Assembly (NCBI RefSeq): GCF_021533195.1
Contig: NZ_JAJNKB010000001.1
Coordinates: forward strand, 62,001 to 126,000
Origin: Portibacter marinus
GTDB taxonomy: Bacteria > Bacteroidota > Bacteroidia > Chitinophagales > Saprospiraceae
Length of the DNA stretch: 64,000 nucleotides
Direction of reading: 5' to 3'
Below are positions 41,198 to 50,628 of the stretch, piece by piece; position 1 is the stretch's first letter; each line of letters opens with the position of its first letter. The position numbers and the translations under genes are program-made. A model generated the notes under the pieces. It did not search any database. It was not told the origin of the DNA and saw only the letters and a program-made list of their open reading frames with translations.

Positions 41198-43582
41198 ATG
41201 AGATTTTTTTGGTTATTCCTGTTTATCTGCTTCTGCCAATGTGAATTAATGGCTCAGCAAGGCCTTGTCTATGGATACATCGTTGATCAAAGTACAAGAG
41301 CTCCACTGGCATTTGCAAATGTTGCCGTTGATGATGAAGATGCTGTTATTGAAACGGATTCAGCAGGCTACTTCGAAACCTATCTAGATCCAGGGTTCCA
41401 CAAAATCAGTATCACCTATCTGGGTTATGAATCTATGGTACTACATCAGATAAAGGCTGATCCCATCAAGCCCAACGAACTGCTGATCGAGCTAGACCAA
41501 GTAGCCAGTCAGTTGGATAACATCGCCATTACAGCAAGTGTAATAAGCAGAACAGCGGAGACACCATTGTCCATTAAGTCGATCGGTATCAACGAAATCA
41601 TGCGACTTCCTGGCAGTACCATTGATGTATCCAAAGTCATCAAAAATCTGCCTGGCGTACTACCTAAAGTGTCATTTGGTTACAATATTATCGTTCGAGG
41701 TGGTGCATCGCATGAAAACAAGTTTTTTATCGACGGTATAGAAATCCCATCGATCAATCACTTTTCTGTTCAAGGAGTATCAGGTGGCCCAAACGGACTC
41801 ATCAATGTCGATATTCTCGAGAGAGCCAATTTGATCACCGGGGCATTCCCAGCTGATCGTTTTAATGCCCTCAGCTCCGTTTTAAATCTTGAAACCAGAC
41901 CGGGCAGAGAAGACAGATTAGGCACAAAATTCACCTTAGGTGCTACGGATGTCGGATTGACATTAGAAGGGCCGATCGATCAAAAATCCAATTTTATCGT
42001 CTCCGCCAGAAAATCTTTTTCAGAGTACTACCTCAAGGCATTCAAACTTCCAGTTCTGCCCGCATACACAGATTACAATTTTAAATACGAACGGCAATGG
42101 AATCGCAATTCACTGAAAATCATAGGAATAGGCGCATTTGATCGCTCGAGATTAAATCTTGATGATGCCAACAAACCCGATGCAACTGTTGGTCTGCTTT
42201 ATAACACCGGTTATATCCCTGAAGGTGACCAAAATGTAAATACCATAGGATTAAATTATAAAAGATATACGGACCAGGGGCATTCGACATTCATCGCCAG
42301 CACCAGCTACTTTAGAAACAAAGCCATCAAATACTTTGATAACACCTTCGAGACGGAAGACCTATGGTTTGACTACGATGCTGAAAAAAGAGATAGTAGA
42401 GTCCGTTTCGAACAAACACAATTAGTAGGCAAAAACAAACTGAAATTCGGGATCAATGGTGAGCAATCTCATTATATCCTGGATAACTATTCGATTGAAA
42501 TCGGGCCTGATATTTCTCCCATTGTCCTTGATTTTACGAGCAAGTTGACCACTTACCAATACGGTTTCTTTGCAAGCTATTCTTTGAATCTACTCAATGA
42601 CCGACTCAAACTTTTTGGCGGTGTGAGAATGGATGCCTCCACTTATGGGACATTGACCCGTAATCCGCTGTCTCAGACTTCACCCAGGGCAGCAGTTTCA
42701 TACCAACTCACTGAAAAAAGCAGTGTAAGTGCCTCGGCCGGCTCTTATTATCAGCTTCCTCCTTCGGTCATGCTGGCTTATGCCGATGATGGAGAAATGA
42801 TCAATAGAAATCGGCTGGATTACATTCAATCAGATCAATTGGCTTTGGGATATACTTATCAGCCATCTGAGGACAAGATTTATTCTGTCGAGGCTTTCTA
42901 CAAAGCCTATAGCGACTATCCTTTCCTACTCAGAGATTCAATTTCGTTCGCTAACGCAAATGCCGATTACGTGGCAGTGGGCAATCAACCAGCTGCATCC
43001 ATATCAGAAGGTAGGGCATATGGAGTTGAGATCTTTGCTAGAAAAAAATTCAGAAATAATAACCTTTGGTCAGCAGCTTATAACTTGTCCAAAAGCGAAT
43101 TCAAAGATACAGATGGGAACTTTATCCAGAGCTCCTGGGATACCCGCCATTTTCTCACTTTAATATTCGCCAGAACTTTTGGAAAGAACTGGCAATTTGG
43201 TACGAAGTTTACCTATGCTAGTAGCTCACCTTACACCCCATTTGACACGGAAAGATCATCTAGAGTGGACTTTTGGGATTTAAACCGGAGAGGAACCTTC
43301 GATTTCGACAGATTAAATTCAGCTTATCTAAAGCCCTTTCATCAACTTGACATTCGGTTTGATAAGAACATTTACAAAGACAAATACACCGCAAACTTTT
43401 ACATTGACATTCAGAATATTTACAGTTCTGCCATAGAATTCATACCTTACCTGGTACCGAAAAGAGGCGTAAATGGCGAGTTCCTGATTGATCCGAATGA
43501 TCCTTCACGATACCAAACGGAACTGATCTCAAGCGATTCCGGCCGTGTTTTGCCTACAATAGGAATAATCATTGAATTATGA
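41198..43582 (+). CDS. TonB-dependent receptor
   Basis: 794 residues from the ATG at 41198 (a TTG at 41189 is less likely). Signal peptide ends near MAQQ. CarboxypepD-regulatory-like domain (about 25-105), TonB plug (about 125-235; LPGSTIDVSKVIKNLPG, NIIVRGGASHENKFFIDG in part) and a 22-strand barrel to the C-terminus ending GIIIEL. No SusD partner follows, so it is not a typical polysaccharide utilisation locus. Substrate unknown; iron or small ligand import possible. Overlaps the next gene as ATGA. Confidence 0.9.
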   Translation: MRFFWLFLFICFCQCELMAQQGLVYGYIVDQSTRAPLAFANVAVDDEDAVIETDSAGYFETYLDPGFHKISITYLGYESMVLHQIKADPIKPNELLIELDQVASQLDNIAITASVISRTAETPLSIKSIGINEIMRLPGSTIDVSKVIKNLPGVLPKVSFGYNIIVRGGASHENKFFIDGIEIPSINHFSVQGVSGGPNGLINVDILERANLITGAFPADRFNALSSVLNLETRPGREDRLGTKFTLGATDVGLTLEGPIDQKSNFIVSARKSFSEYYLKAFKLPVLPAYTDYNFKYERQWNRNSLKIIGIGAFDRSRLNLDDANKPDATVGLLYNTGYIPEGDQNVNTIGLNYKRYTDQGHSTFIASTSYFRNKAIKYFDNTFETEDLWFDYDAEKRDSRVRFEQTQLVGKNKLKFGINGEQSHYILDNYSIEIGPDISPIVLDFTSKLTTYQYGFFASYSLNLLNDRLKLFGGVRMDASTYGTLTRNPLSQTSPRAAVSYQLTEKSSVSASAGSYYQLPPSVMLAYADDGEMINRNRLDYIQSDQLALGYTYQPSEDKIYSVEAFYKAYSDYPFLLRDSISFANANADYVAVGNQPAASISEGRAYGVEIFARKKFRNNNLWSAAYNLSKSEFKDTDGNFIQSSWDTRHFLTLIFARTFGKNWQFGTKFTYASSSPYTPFDTERSSRVDFWDLNRRGTFDFDRLNSAYLKPFHQLDIRFDKNIYKDKYTANFYIDIQNIYSSAIEFIPYLVPKRGVNGEFLIDPNDPSRYQTELISSDSGRVLPTIGIIIEL

Positions 43583-43902
43583 GACTATTTTTGATGTCAA
43601 TGTTTTCGTTAGCTACCTCTTTCATTTCTGATTGCGGTTCTGAGAAAGTAGTTAATGAACCGTGCTTTACCGATCGCGCCGTGGTAGAAACCATCACTAA
43701 TATTGTAGTTGAATGCACCAGTAATGAGGCATTTGTATTACTTCAACGAACTGATGGGAACGAGCGATATTCAATTTGCAATAGTGACCTTTTTGAAATT
43801 CAAGAAGGCATGACCTATACGATATCGGGTAAAAAATATGAAATGAAGCCCAATGAAAGATGGCCGGGTGCACCGTTGGAGTTGACCCAACTTAAGAAGT
43901 GA
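43579..43902 (+). CDS. Small exported protein downstream of TonB receptor
   Basis: 107 residues with an N-terminal hydrophobic segment (MRLFLMSMFSLATSFIS) and Cys19 just after it; the residue before that Cys is Asp, which is a poor lipobox. C-terminal half is a small beta-like domain with several Cys. Coupled to the receptor by a 4-base overlap, so possibly a partner or modulator. No family recognised. Convergent with the coiled-coil gene, overlapping by 11 bases. Confidence 0.55.
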   Translation: MRLFLMSMFSLATSFISDCGSEKVVNEPCFTDRAVVETITNIVVECTSNEAFVLLQRTDGNERYSICNSDLFEIQEGMTYTISGKKYEMKPNERWPGAPLELTQLKK

Positions 43903-44836
43903 TGATGATTTTTTCCTTGGCATCTTCCAATTCTTTGAGCCGTTGATCCACCTCCACCAAATCCTTATCCAATGATTGGATAATTCGGTTTACTTTATCC
44001 TTTACAGAATACACATTAGAAAGAGCGTTCTTTATTTTTTGTTGAATGATCCAGTCCGAAATCAGATTGTCAAAGAAGATATCTGTAAATGAACCCAGGG
44101 AATCGATCCTGATATCAAATGTAAAGGAGCCTGCACCTAAATTGTAAAGATCTTGTTGAAACTTGCTTAAAATATGTTTGGCTTTAAAAGCAGTTTCCCT
44201 GGCTCTGTCCACAGCATCATGCTTATTATAACTGGCCATTCTGCCCTTTCCCATCATATCCCAATTGCCCCAATTCTTTGCCTGCTGCAGAAAGGTGAGC
44301 ATTCTTTCAAGCATTTTAGAAGCTTCTAATCCCGTATGGACTGCACGACGAAGATCATTTCTAATGATGATTTGACGATCAGTCTTCTTTAAAATCTCTT
44401 TTAGTTCTCTTCCCGAAGGGGAATTCGATGTGATCAACTCCTGAGTACGCTGTTTTTTAAGCGTTTTCAATTTGTTTTCAAGTAGTGTTACATCCACCAG
44501 CTTTTTTTCCAATAACGATTTTTCATATTCCAGAATGTCAACCGTTTTCTTCATACCATTGAACTTCAATGATGCCTGTAGATATTCCTGCCTTTCTTTT
44601 TCAATTTGCTCCTCCTTACTGCCCAAAACTTTGTGAAATAGTGACTTGACACTTAAGGACTCGAGTTGCTTCCAGTCGTTATATTCCTTATCCAGGAGCT
44701 TTTCAAATTTTTCCAACTCCTTGTATGCCTTGGCCAATTCTGAATTGGTTTTGGCAAAGTGTTTCCTGATGTTTTTAACATTCTGGATTTCTTCAAGCGT
44801 TTTGTGTAGTTCCGTCTGAGTATCCTTTGAATTCAT
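43892..44836 (-). CDS. Cytoplasmic coiled-coil protein, unknown
   Basis: 314 residues, no signal peptide. Two long coiled coils (about 1-150 and 270-314) flank a conserved middle: RRAVHTGLEASKMLERM, then WGNWDMMGKGRMASYNKHDAVDRA and FKAKHILSKFQQDLYNLG. I recall this WGxWDMxGxGxxA..KH..ID.A pattern from uncharacterised proteins of other phyla, so the family is broad. Divergent from the LEA-like gene at 44904 with 67 bases between starts, suggesting shared control. Confidence 0.65.
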   Translation of the reverse strand: MNSKDTQTELHKTLEEIQNVKNIRKHFAKTNSELAKAYKELEKFEKLLDKEYNDWKQLESLSVKSLFHKVLGSKEEQIEKERQEYLQASLKFNGMKKTVDILEYEKSLLEKKLVDVTLLENKLKTLKKQRTQELITSNSPSGRELKEILKKTDRQIIIRNDLRRAVHTGLEASKMLERMLTFLQQAKNWGNWDMMGKGRMASYNKHDAVDRARETAFKAKHILSKFQQDLYNLGAGSFTFDIRIDSLGSFTDIFFDNLISDWIIQQKIKNALSNVYSVKDKVNRIIQSLDKDLVEVDQRLKELEDAKEKIIITS

Positions 44837-44903
44837 ATTAAATTAAGAGGTAATGTTCGTCTGTAAGGTAATATTAATTATTTTGTGTACTAAAATTTAA
44901 GTT

Positions 44904-45977
44904 ATGGGATTTCTAGGTGAATTTAGAAAATTGTTGTTTGGTGTCAAGTCTGTGAGCAAAAGTGCCGGTAAGAAAGCAGTAGAAAAAGGAAAGGATATCG
45001 GAGATGACATTCTAGATAAATCTTCTGATTTTTTCGAAAATGCAAAAGACGCAGTAGAAGATCGATATGATAAAGTCCGGGATTCTTTCAAGGAAGAAAG
45101 TGCAGAGGCAGAAGAGAAAGTGAAAAAGACCAAGGATAAAGTCGTGGATCAGGCTAAAAATATTGGCAAAAAGATCGCTGAAAATCCTGTTGTGGACAAG
45201 GCTGCTGATGTCTCTGAGGCAGTTGGAAAAAAGGTATTGGAAGTAGGTGGTGACATGATGGAAAAGGGTAAAGACGTGAGTGAAAAAGTGGGCAAGAAAG
45301 TCCTTGAAGCCAAGGATAGGATTGTGGAAAGAGCCAAAGAAATTACAGACGACCTTGGCGAAAAGCTGGATGACACTATTAAGAAAGCGGAAAAGATGGC
45401 TGAGGAGGAAAAAGCCAGGCCAAAGTCTGAATTTGCAGAAACTCCTATCGATGTAGATGATTCCCTTTTAGATGATAAAGATGATTTTTTCAGTAAGGCA
45501 GCCGCCTATGCAGATGGAGATCATCACGCATTTAGTGAAGGGAAAATAACCATCACCCCAAGTGAAGATATAACAGATTTAGAACCTAAGGAACCTAAAG
45601 TTGTGAAGGCTGCTGGTTTTGAAGATTTGGATGGAGATGGAGACGAAATAGCTGATGATGCAGAGATCATAGAGGATAATAATGAAGTCATCGTTGACAA
45701 TGCAACAAATGAATTGAAAGAAATCAAAGCCAAAGCAACTGAAGTGTCAGACCAAATTAAGGAAGAAGTAGAGAAGATCACCTCTGAGACCGAAGCTGCT
45801 GTCAAAGGTGTAGCTGAAGATGCCGATGCAATTAAAGATCAGGCAGAAAGCAGAATTGATAACGCTGTTTCAGAATCAAAAGACAAACTCGACGAAGTGG
45901 CAGACATTGCCGAAAACATTTCAGATGAAGTCACAGGCAATGATGACGCTGAGCCAGGCAAACCTAAGGACAGTTAG
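44904..45977 (+). CDS. LEA-like acidic repeat protein
   Basis: 357 residues, no signal peptide, very rich in Lys, Glu, Asp and Ala and almost free of aromatic residues. Residues about 10-160 carry degenerate 11-residue amphipathic repeats (VGKKVLEVGGDMMEKGKDVS and VGKKVLEAKDRIVERAKEI are two copies), as in group 3 LEA and apolipoprotein-like proteins. A DGDGDEIADD segment (about 247-256) could bind calcium. The C-terminal half is acidic and also helical. Likely a disordered stress protein that folds on membranes or on drying; this is inference. Its stop overlaps the MFS gene stop by 4 bases. Confidence 0.65.
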   Translation: MGFLGEFRKLLFGVKSVSKSAGKKAVEKGKDIGDDILDKSSDFFENAKDAVEDRYDKVRDSFKEESAEAEEKVKKTKDKVVDQAKNIGKKIAENPVVDKAADVSEAVGKKVLEVGGDMMEKGKDVSEKVGKKVLEAKDRIVERAKEITDDLGEKLDDTIKKAEKMAEEEKARPKSEFAETPIDVDDSLLDDKDDFFSKAAAYADGDHHAFSEGKITITPSEDITDLEPKEPKVVKAAGFEDLDGDGDEIADDAEIIEDNNEVIVDNATNELKEIKAKATEVSDQIKEEVEKITSETEAAVKGVAEDADAIKDQAESRIDNAVSESKDKLDEVADIAENISDEVTGNDDAEPGKPKDS

Positions 45978-47209
45978 GCCCTGGAGGAGCCAACCATCTT
46001 GATGAGCACTAGAGTAAGTACTGCTGAGATGATTCCAATCACACCCATGAGATACCAACTGGTTGCATAACCAAAATTAGAACTGACCTGCAATCCCAGA
46101 TTAGGGCCGATAATGTGCGAAAGTGAAAAAGCAATCGTGTAAGCTCCCATGTATTCTCCTACCCTCCCCTTGGGCGCGCGTTCAAGTGACCAGGAGTTGG
46201 AATAAGGAAAACCAAGCATTTCAGAAAGCGTTAAAAATATCATACTAATTATCAACATCCAGAACCACATGGTCGTATTCAATAAGAAATAGGAAATGGA
46301 TAAGAATATGGTTGAAACAAAAATGATTTTTAAGGCTGAAAATTTGCGACGTTCCATCCAGCTCACTAGAGGCATCTCGGTCAGAAAAATCAATATACCA
46401 TTCAATGCCATAATCCATCCAATGGTCTTCTCATTGAGGTGATGAATTTCTTTGTAGAAAAGCGGCAAGTTGGCAAATAATTGAAAAAATGCGATGTTGA
46501 AAAGAAAGAGGATCAACATCATGAGCAAGTAAGCTTTGTCCTTCCACACCCCAGTAGAGCTGGCTTTAGCGTACAAATTATTTTGCTTTTCCGCTTCCAG
46601 TGAATGTGGCTTAGGTCGCAAAGCGATCAGTATGAAAACTGCAGATAAAATACATGTAATTCCATCTAAATAGAACAATAAACTGGCGCCATAGCGATAG
46701 AAAATAAAGCCTCCAATAGCCGGGCCAATAGAATATCCCAAATTGATGAATAACCTGATCAAAGAAATGGACCTCGTTTTGTTTTCTGGCAACGAGTAGG
46801 CGTCTATAGCCGTAAAAGCGGCAGGACGAAACGCATCGGAAATGGTCATTTGGACGAAAATAGCGATGCAAACGCCCAGATAACTTTTAAAATAAATTAA
46901 AATCATAAAGCCAAACCCCGACAGCATCATACTGGTGATCATGACATGATAATAGGAGAACCGGTCTGTCAATTTTCCGCCTAACCAAGAACCCAGAAGA
47001 GATCCCAATCCAAAGAAAGTCATGACCCATCCAATTTGGCTTAAACTAAACTCCAGATTTTTCGACATATAAATAGAAAGAAATGGAATAACCATAGTGC
47101 CTGCCCTATTGACCAATGTTGCAAGAGAAAGCCACCACATTTGTCGGGAAAGACCTCGGAATGAATCCAGGTAAAAATCGAAGAGCTTTATCCCAGGCCT
47201 CCTTCTCAT
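45974..47209 (-). CDS. MFS transporter
   Basis: 411 residues with 12 predicted membrane helices. The loop 2-3 motif GSWLGGKLTDRFSYYHVM (GxxxDRxxxR-like) is typical of drug/sugar MFS. Substrate unknown. The ATG at 47209 overlaps the DUF6495 stop (47206) as ATGA, so the two form a small operon. Confidence 0.85.
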   Translation of the reverse strand: MRRRPGIKLFDFYLDSFRGLSRQMWWLSLATLVNRAGTMVIPFLSIYMSKNLEFSLSQIGWVMTFFGLGSLLGSWLGGKLTDRFSYYHVMITSMMLSGFGFMILIYFKSYLGVCIAIFVQMTISDAFRPAAFTAIDAYSLPENKTRSISLIRLFINLGYSIGPAIGGFIFYRYGASLLFYLDGITCILSAVFILIALRPKPHSLEAEKQNNLYAKASSTGVWKDKAYLLMMLILFLFNIAFFQLFANLPLFYKEIHHLNEKTIGWIMALNGILIFLTEMPLVSWMERRKFSALKIIFVSTIFLSISYFLLNTTMWFWMLIISMIFLTLSEMLGFPYSNSWSLERAPKGRVGEYMGAYTIAFSLSHIIGPNLGLQVSSNFGYATSWYLMGVIGIISAVLTLVLIKMVGSSRA

Positions 47210-47682
47210 GTTTGCTCGAGCGCTATTTCAAGGGTTTTATGAAGATTACCATTCGAAACCAGACAGCCCTTTTCAATCATATTAAATATTTCAGTTTCCC
47301 TGATATCTTGATATGGTTTCTTGGTTTTGTAAATCAACAAATCTTCTGGTGGACTTCGCATGGCTTGTGCAATATAAGCCGCATCCCTGAAATCTGCCAA
47401 AGGATCATCAAGTTCCATGGTGATCAGGTGAATCTCCTGCTCGCCACAGTGGAAAGATCGAATGGCATTTTTTTCGTGAACTTCAAGATGTGTCACATTT
47501 CGGAGAATTTTTTCGAAAACAACATCAGAAAATAAGTTCACTATTTTCTGTGCCTCATCAGGCTGGTCAATTTTCATCTTTACCCAATCCGTGGCAGTAA
47601 TGCCATTAATCACGAGATAATCGATGAACTCTTTCTCTAATCCTTTTAATTCTTCGTCGGTAAGTAGTCTGTATTTCGCCAT
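47206..47682 (-). CDS. DUF6495 family protein
   Basis: 158 residues, no signal. MAKYRLLTDEELKGLEKEFI then INGITATDWVKMK and LFSDVVFEKILRNVTHLE match the DUF6495 family found across Bacteroidota. Function unknown. It starts 5 bases after a perfect -7 box and is the first gene before an MFS transporter. Confidence 0.75.
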   Translation of the reverse strand: MAKYRLLTDEELKGLEKEFIDYLVINGITATDWVKMKIDQPDEAQKIVNLFSDVVFEKILRNVTHLEVHEKNAIRSFHCGEQEIHLITMELDDPLADFRDAAYIAQAMRSPPEDLLIYKTKKPYQDIRETEIFNMIEKGCLVSNGNLHKTLEIALEQT

Positions 47683-47687
47683 GATCG

Positions 47688-47695
47688 CAAATTTA
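47688..47695 (-). promoter_or_regulatory. -7 promoter element of DUF6495-MFS
   Basis: TAAATTTG on the minus strand, an exact match to TANNTTTG, 5 bases before the ATG at 47682. Confidence 0.6.
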
Positions 47696-47740
47696 TTTAA
47701 AATAAAACTAATATGTTCCCGGCATTTTCCATTTTTGCAA

Positions 47741-48922
47741 ATGGATTCTAGCAGGGAGAAGCTCTACACCTTTGATTTTTGGATGCTTTGTTTAAGTCAG
47801 GTTTTATTCTGTGCCAGTTTCTCTATGATCATTCCTGAGCTGCCACAGCACCTGACCAATTTAGGAGGAGAGGAATACAAGGGATTGATCATCTCATTAT
47901 TTACCCTTACAGCGGGAATATCTCGTCCCTTTAGTGGAAAATTAACGGATACGATAGGAAGAATCCCTGTCATGGTTATTGGTACACTATTTTGTGTGGT
48001 TTGTAGCTTTCTGTATCCATTTATGACTTCTGTTTTCGGCTTTTTGTTGTTGAGATTTTTTCATGGGTTTTCAACTGGCTTTAAGCCAACGGCATCTTCT
48101 GCATATGTTGCAGATGTTGTTCCGATTTCACGGAGGGGAGAAGCCCTGGGCATTATGGGTGTGAGCTTTAATCTGGGTGCTTCAGCTGGACCTGCAATAG
48201 GCTCCTGGTTAACGATTATATTCGGCATTAATACCATGTTCTATATTTCAAGCTTGATTGCATTCATATCTATTTTCATCCTGCTGGGTCTAAAAGAATC
48301 GCTGGTCAATAAAGTGAGCCTTACACCTCGATTACTATTGCTCAAGAAGAATGAATTTATAGACTTTTCAGCGATTGCACCAGCAATGGTCGTCGTATTC
48401 ATCTACTTTTGCTTTGGCGGAATGCTAACCATCATTCCCGACCAAAGCATCTTTCTTGGAATTGAGAATAAGGGTATATTTTTCACCTATTTTACTGCTT
48501 TTTCCATTCTTTCAAGATTATTCGCTGGAAAGTTATCAGACCGGCTGGGCAGGGTGATTGTTATTCGTTTTGCAATCATAGCGCTTGTCTTATCCTTACT
48601 GTTTTTAGCGTTTGCCTCACAAGGCTGGATGTTATTGGCGGCCGGATGTTGTATTGGGTTTTCTATCGGTATTGCTGCTCCTGCACTTTTCGCATGGTGC
48701 ATCGACAGATCTGCAGACGAAAATCGAGGTAAAGCGCTTGCAACTGTGTATATAGCTCTTGAGGTAGGAATCGGACTGGGCGCTTTACTTTCAGCGTGGA
48801 TTTACGATAATGATCCGGATAACTTCTGGAAAGTGATGAGTTTAAGTGCTTTAATTTCCTTGATGGCCATCATCTATCTGGCTTATTGGAACCATCGGAA
48901 AAAGAAAGGATTAAGTTTTTAG
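47741..48922 (+). CDS. MFS transporter
   Basis: 393 residues from the ATG at 47741 (MDSSREKLYTFDFWML); an ATG at 47624 would run through the DUF6495 start region. 12 predicted helices, loop motif GKLTDTIGRIPVMVIG (GxLsDrxGRrp). Late helix ALATVYIALEVGIGLG. A CATTTTTG box (7/8) ends 3 bases before this ATG. Substrate unknown; divergent from DUF6495. Confidence 0.85.
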   Translation: MDSSREKLYTFDFWMLCLSQVLFCASFSMIIPELPQHLTNLGGEEYKGLIISLFTLTAGISRPFSGKLTDTIGRIPVMVIGTLFCVVCSFLYPFMTSVFGFLLLRFFHGFSTGFKPTASSAYVADVVPISRRGEALGIMGVSFNLGASAGPAIGSWLTIIFGINTMFYISSLIAFISIFILLGLKESLVNKVSLTPRLLLLKKNEFIDFSAIAPAMVVVFIYFCFGGMLTIIPDQSIFLGIENKGIFFTYFTAFSILSRLFAGKLSDRLGRVIVIRFAIIALVLSLLFLAFASQGWMLLAAGCCIGFSIGIAAPALFAWCIDRSADENRGKALATVYIALEVGIGLGALLSAWIYDNDPDNFWKVMSLSALISLMAIIYLAYWNHRKKKGLSF

Positions 48923-49000
48923 ACCATTCTAATTCTGCAGATTTTGTCTCATGTTACAGGAATTCAACCTAAAGCAAATTGAACCATTGAATTGTACAGT

Positions 49001-49016
49001 CATTTGTCTACAAATG
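49001..49016. repeat. Perfect inverted repeat near the MFS / MORN gene junction
   Basis: CATTTGT (49001-49007) and ACAAATG (49010-49016) separated by CT. It lies between two converging genes; no T-tract follows. Could be an operator or a weak terminator. Confidence 0.3.
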
Positions 49017-49049
49017 CTTCTCAGCTAGACTTTCCAGTCATGCATTGCA

Positions 49050-50384
49050 TTAGTCAATCATCAAGAACTTCGTTTCCATGTAGTAGATACTCCAGATACG
49101 TTCTCCGGAGCTGTCGAAATTTTCTCCACGGTCACTGGTAAAAAAGAAATATTTGCCGTCAGGCGAAAACCTAGGTGCGGCCTCATTATGCGATGAGTTT
49201 ACAATTGGACCTAGACTTTTAGCCTCACTCCATTGGCCATTAATTAATCGTGTATAATACAAATCTTCTCTGCCATAACTATCCTCCCGATTCGAAGTGA
49301 CGAAAAAAAGCAACTGTCCGTCCGGAGTAATACAGGGCCCACTGTCAAACCCTTTATCATGAGAAGGCGGAGTAAGTTCTGAAGGATCACTAAAAGAATC
49401 ATCACCATTCATACGTGTTTGATAAAGATTAGCAACCTGTCCAGAAGTACCTTGAGTCCAGTAATAAAGTTGGCCACTTGCATCTATAGTTGGACCGGCT
49501 TCATAATGTTTAGGCCATTGATCCTGTGCTGATCGAGTTCTATTTATATTGTTTGGTAGCGCTACTGGCGCTGACCATCCTCCGTCTGTTTGTTTCATGA
49601 CCCATAAATTCATGTCCAGAACATCGGACTGAGCGATTCCTGCGATTGGTCTATCGCTGGTCATAAAGAAATATTTTCCATCCGGAGAGATAAACGGCCC
49701 TTCATCTCTTCCAGTAGAAAAATCAGCTACCACAGCTCTAGACCATAAGCCTTCGCTATTCCTTTTAGTAGTGTAAATCTTTTGCGGTGAGCCATCATCC
49801 TTTCTTCGAGTAAAGTAAGCCGTGTTACCATCAGGTGCGAACGTAATTCCCCACTCATTGGCATCGGAAGTAGCTATTGTACCTGGTTCAAATAATGTGG
49901 GTTGATCAATGATGCGAGTCCCTTTTTGAAATCTTTTTCTAGAGATTTGTATACCATTGACATCGTATTCATAAGTTATACCATCCAATTGACCATTTTT
50001 GTATACCGATTTATTTTGGAGCTTTCCATTCTCGTGATAACTGACATAAAGTCCTTGTGCGATGTCATCAATGTAAAAAGATTCCGATCTGAGTTGACCA
50101 TTGGGATAGAAATATTCCCATTTGCCATTTCCCAGGCCATTTTCCCACCAGGCTCTGTACCTTAAAGTACCATCAGGATACCATTCAAGCCAAAGGCCCT
50201 CGGCTCTACCGTTGACTTCCTGACGCCACAACTTTGCTCTCCCATCTGTATAATGCTCCACGACCACACCTGTATAATTTTCAGGTTTATCTTTTTCATC
50301 CATGACACTTGCCTTGTTGAAGTCAAATTGACCATCAACACTGAATCCGATTGAAAGTAGAAGTAAGATTTTGATCAACTTCAT
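49050..50384 (-). CDS. Exported MORN-repeat plus PD40 beta-propeller protein
   Basis: 444 residues. Signal peptide 1-19. Residues about 40-155 are YwqK/MORN-type repeats (LWLEWYPDGTLRYRAWW, GKWEYFYPNGQLRSESFY, GLYVSYHENGKLQNKS, GITYEYDVNGIQISRK). Residues about 175-440 form a WD40-like PD40 propeller (FAPDGNTAYFTRRKDDGS, FISPDGKYFFMTSDRP, FSPDGKYFFFTSDRGE), as in TolB-related proteins. No peptidase motif or sorting domain was found. The fusion is unusual to me. Monocistronic. Confidence 0.75.
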   Translation of the reverse strand: MKLIKILLLLSIGFSVDGQFDFNKASVMDEKDKPENYTGVVVEHYTDGRAKLWRQEVNGRAEGLWLEWYPDGTLRYRAWWENGLGNGKWEYFYPNGQLRSESFYIDDIAQGLYVSYHENGKLQNKSVYKNGQLDGITYEYDVNGIQISRKRFQKGTRIIDQPTLFEPGTIATSDANEWGITFAPDGNTAYFTRRKDDGSPQKIYTTKRNSEGLWSRAVVADFSTGRDEGPFISPDGKYFFMTSDRPIAGIAQSDVLDMNLWVMKQTDGGWSAPVALPNNINRTRSAQDQWPKHYEAGPTIDASGQLYYWTQGTSGQVANLYQTRMNGDDSFSDPSELTPPSHDKGFDSGPCITPDGQLLFFVTSNREDSYGREDLYYTRLINGQWSEAKSLGPIVNSSHNEAAPRFSPDGKYFFFTSDRGENFDSSGERIWSIYYMETKFLMID

Positions 50385-50420
50385 AGTATTAACATCCTTA
50401 TTTCAAAAAAAAAATAAATT

Positions 50421-50534
50421 ATGAACTCACAATTACCTAAAAAGTTTCGCTCAGTCCGATTATTTGCCGATAACGCTGTTACCATTGTAGGGACAACAGA
50501 TCAGGTAAGAATGTTTCAGATACTTTCAGTTTAA
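50421..50534 (+). CDS. Possible 37-residue small protein
   Basis: ATG at 50421 to TAA at 50532 encodes MNSQLPKKFRSVRLFADN... ending FQILSV. No family recognised and no promoter box; it fills part of the 244-base gap between two minus-strand genes. It may be a chance frame or a decayed gene end. Confidence 0.2.
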   Translation: MNSQLPKKFRSVRLFADNAVTIVGTTDQVRMFQILSV

Positions 50535-50628
50535 CATCGTTAATCATCAAAAGGCACCTAAAAGTTTTAATTATTGATGATTTCTAAATTACGAATTGAA
50601 AAAGATGCAACAAGCTTACTTCAACCAC

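Noticed and set aside
41198-43902. SusCD polysaccharide utilisation locus
   Set aside because: No SusD-like lipoprotein or glycoside hydrolase follows the receptor.
45524-45805. 93-residue Ser-rich minus-strand frame inside the LEA-like gene
   Set aside because: Shadow frame: the Asp/Glu/Ala codons of the LEA-like gene give Ser/Leu/Ile in reverse.
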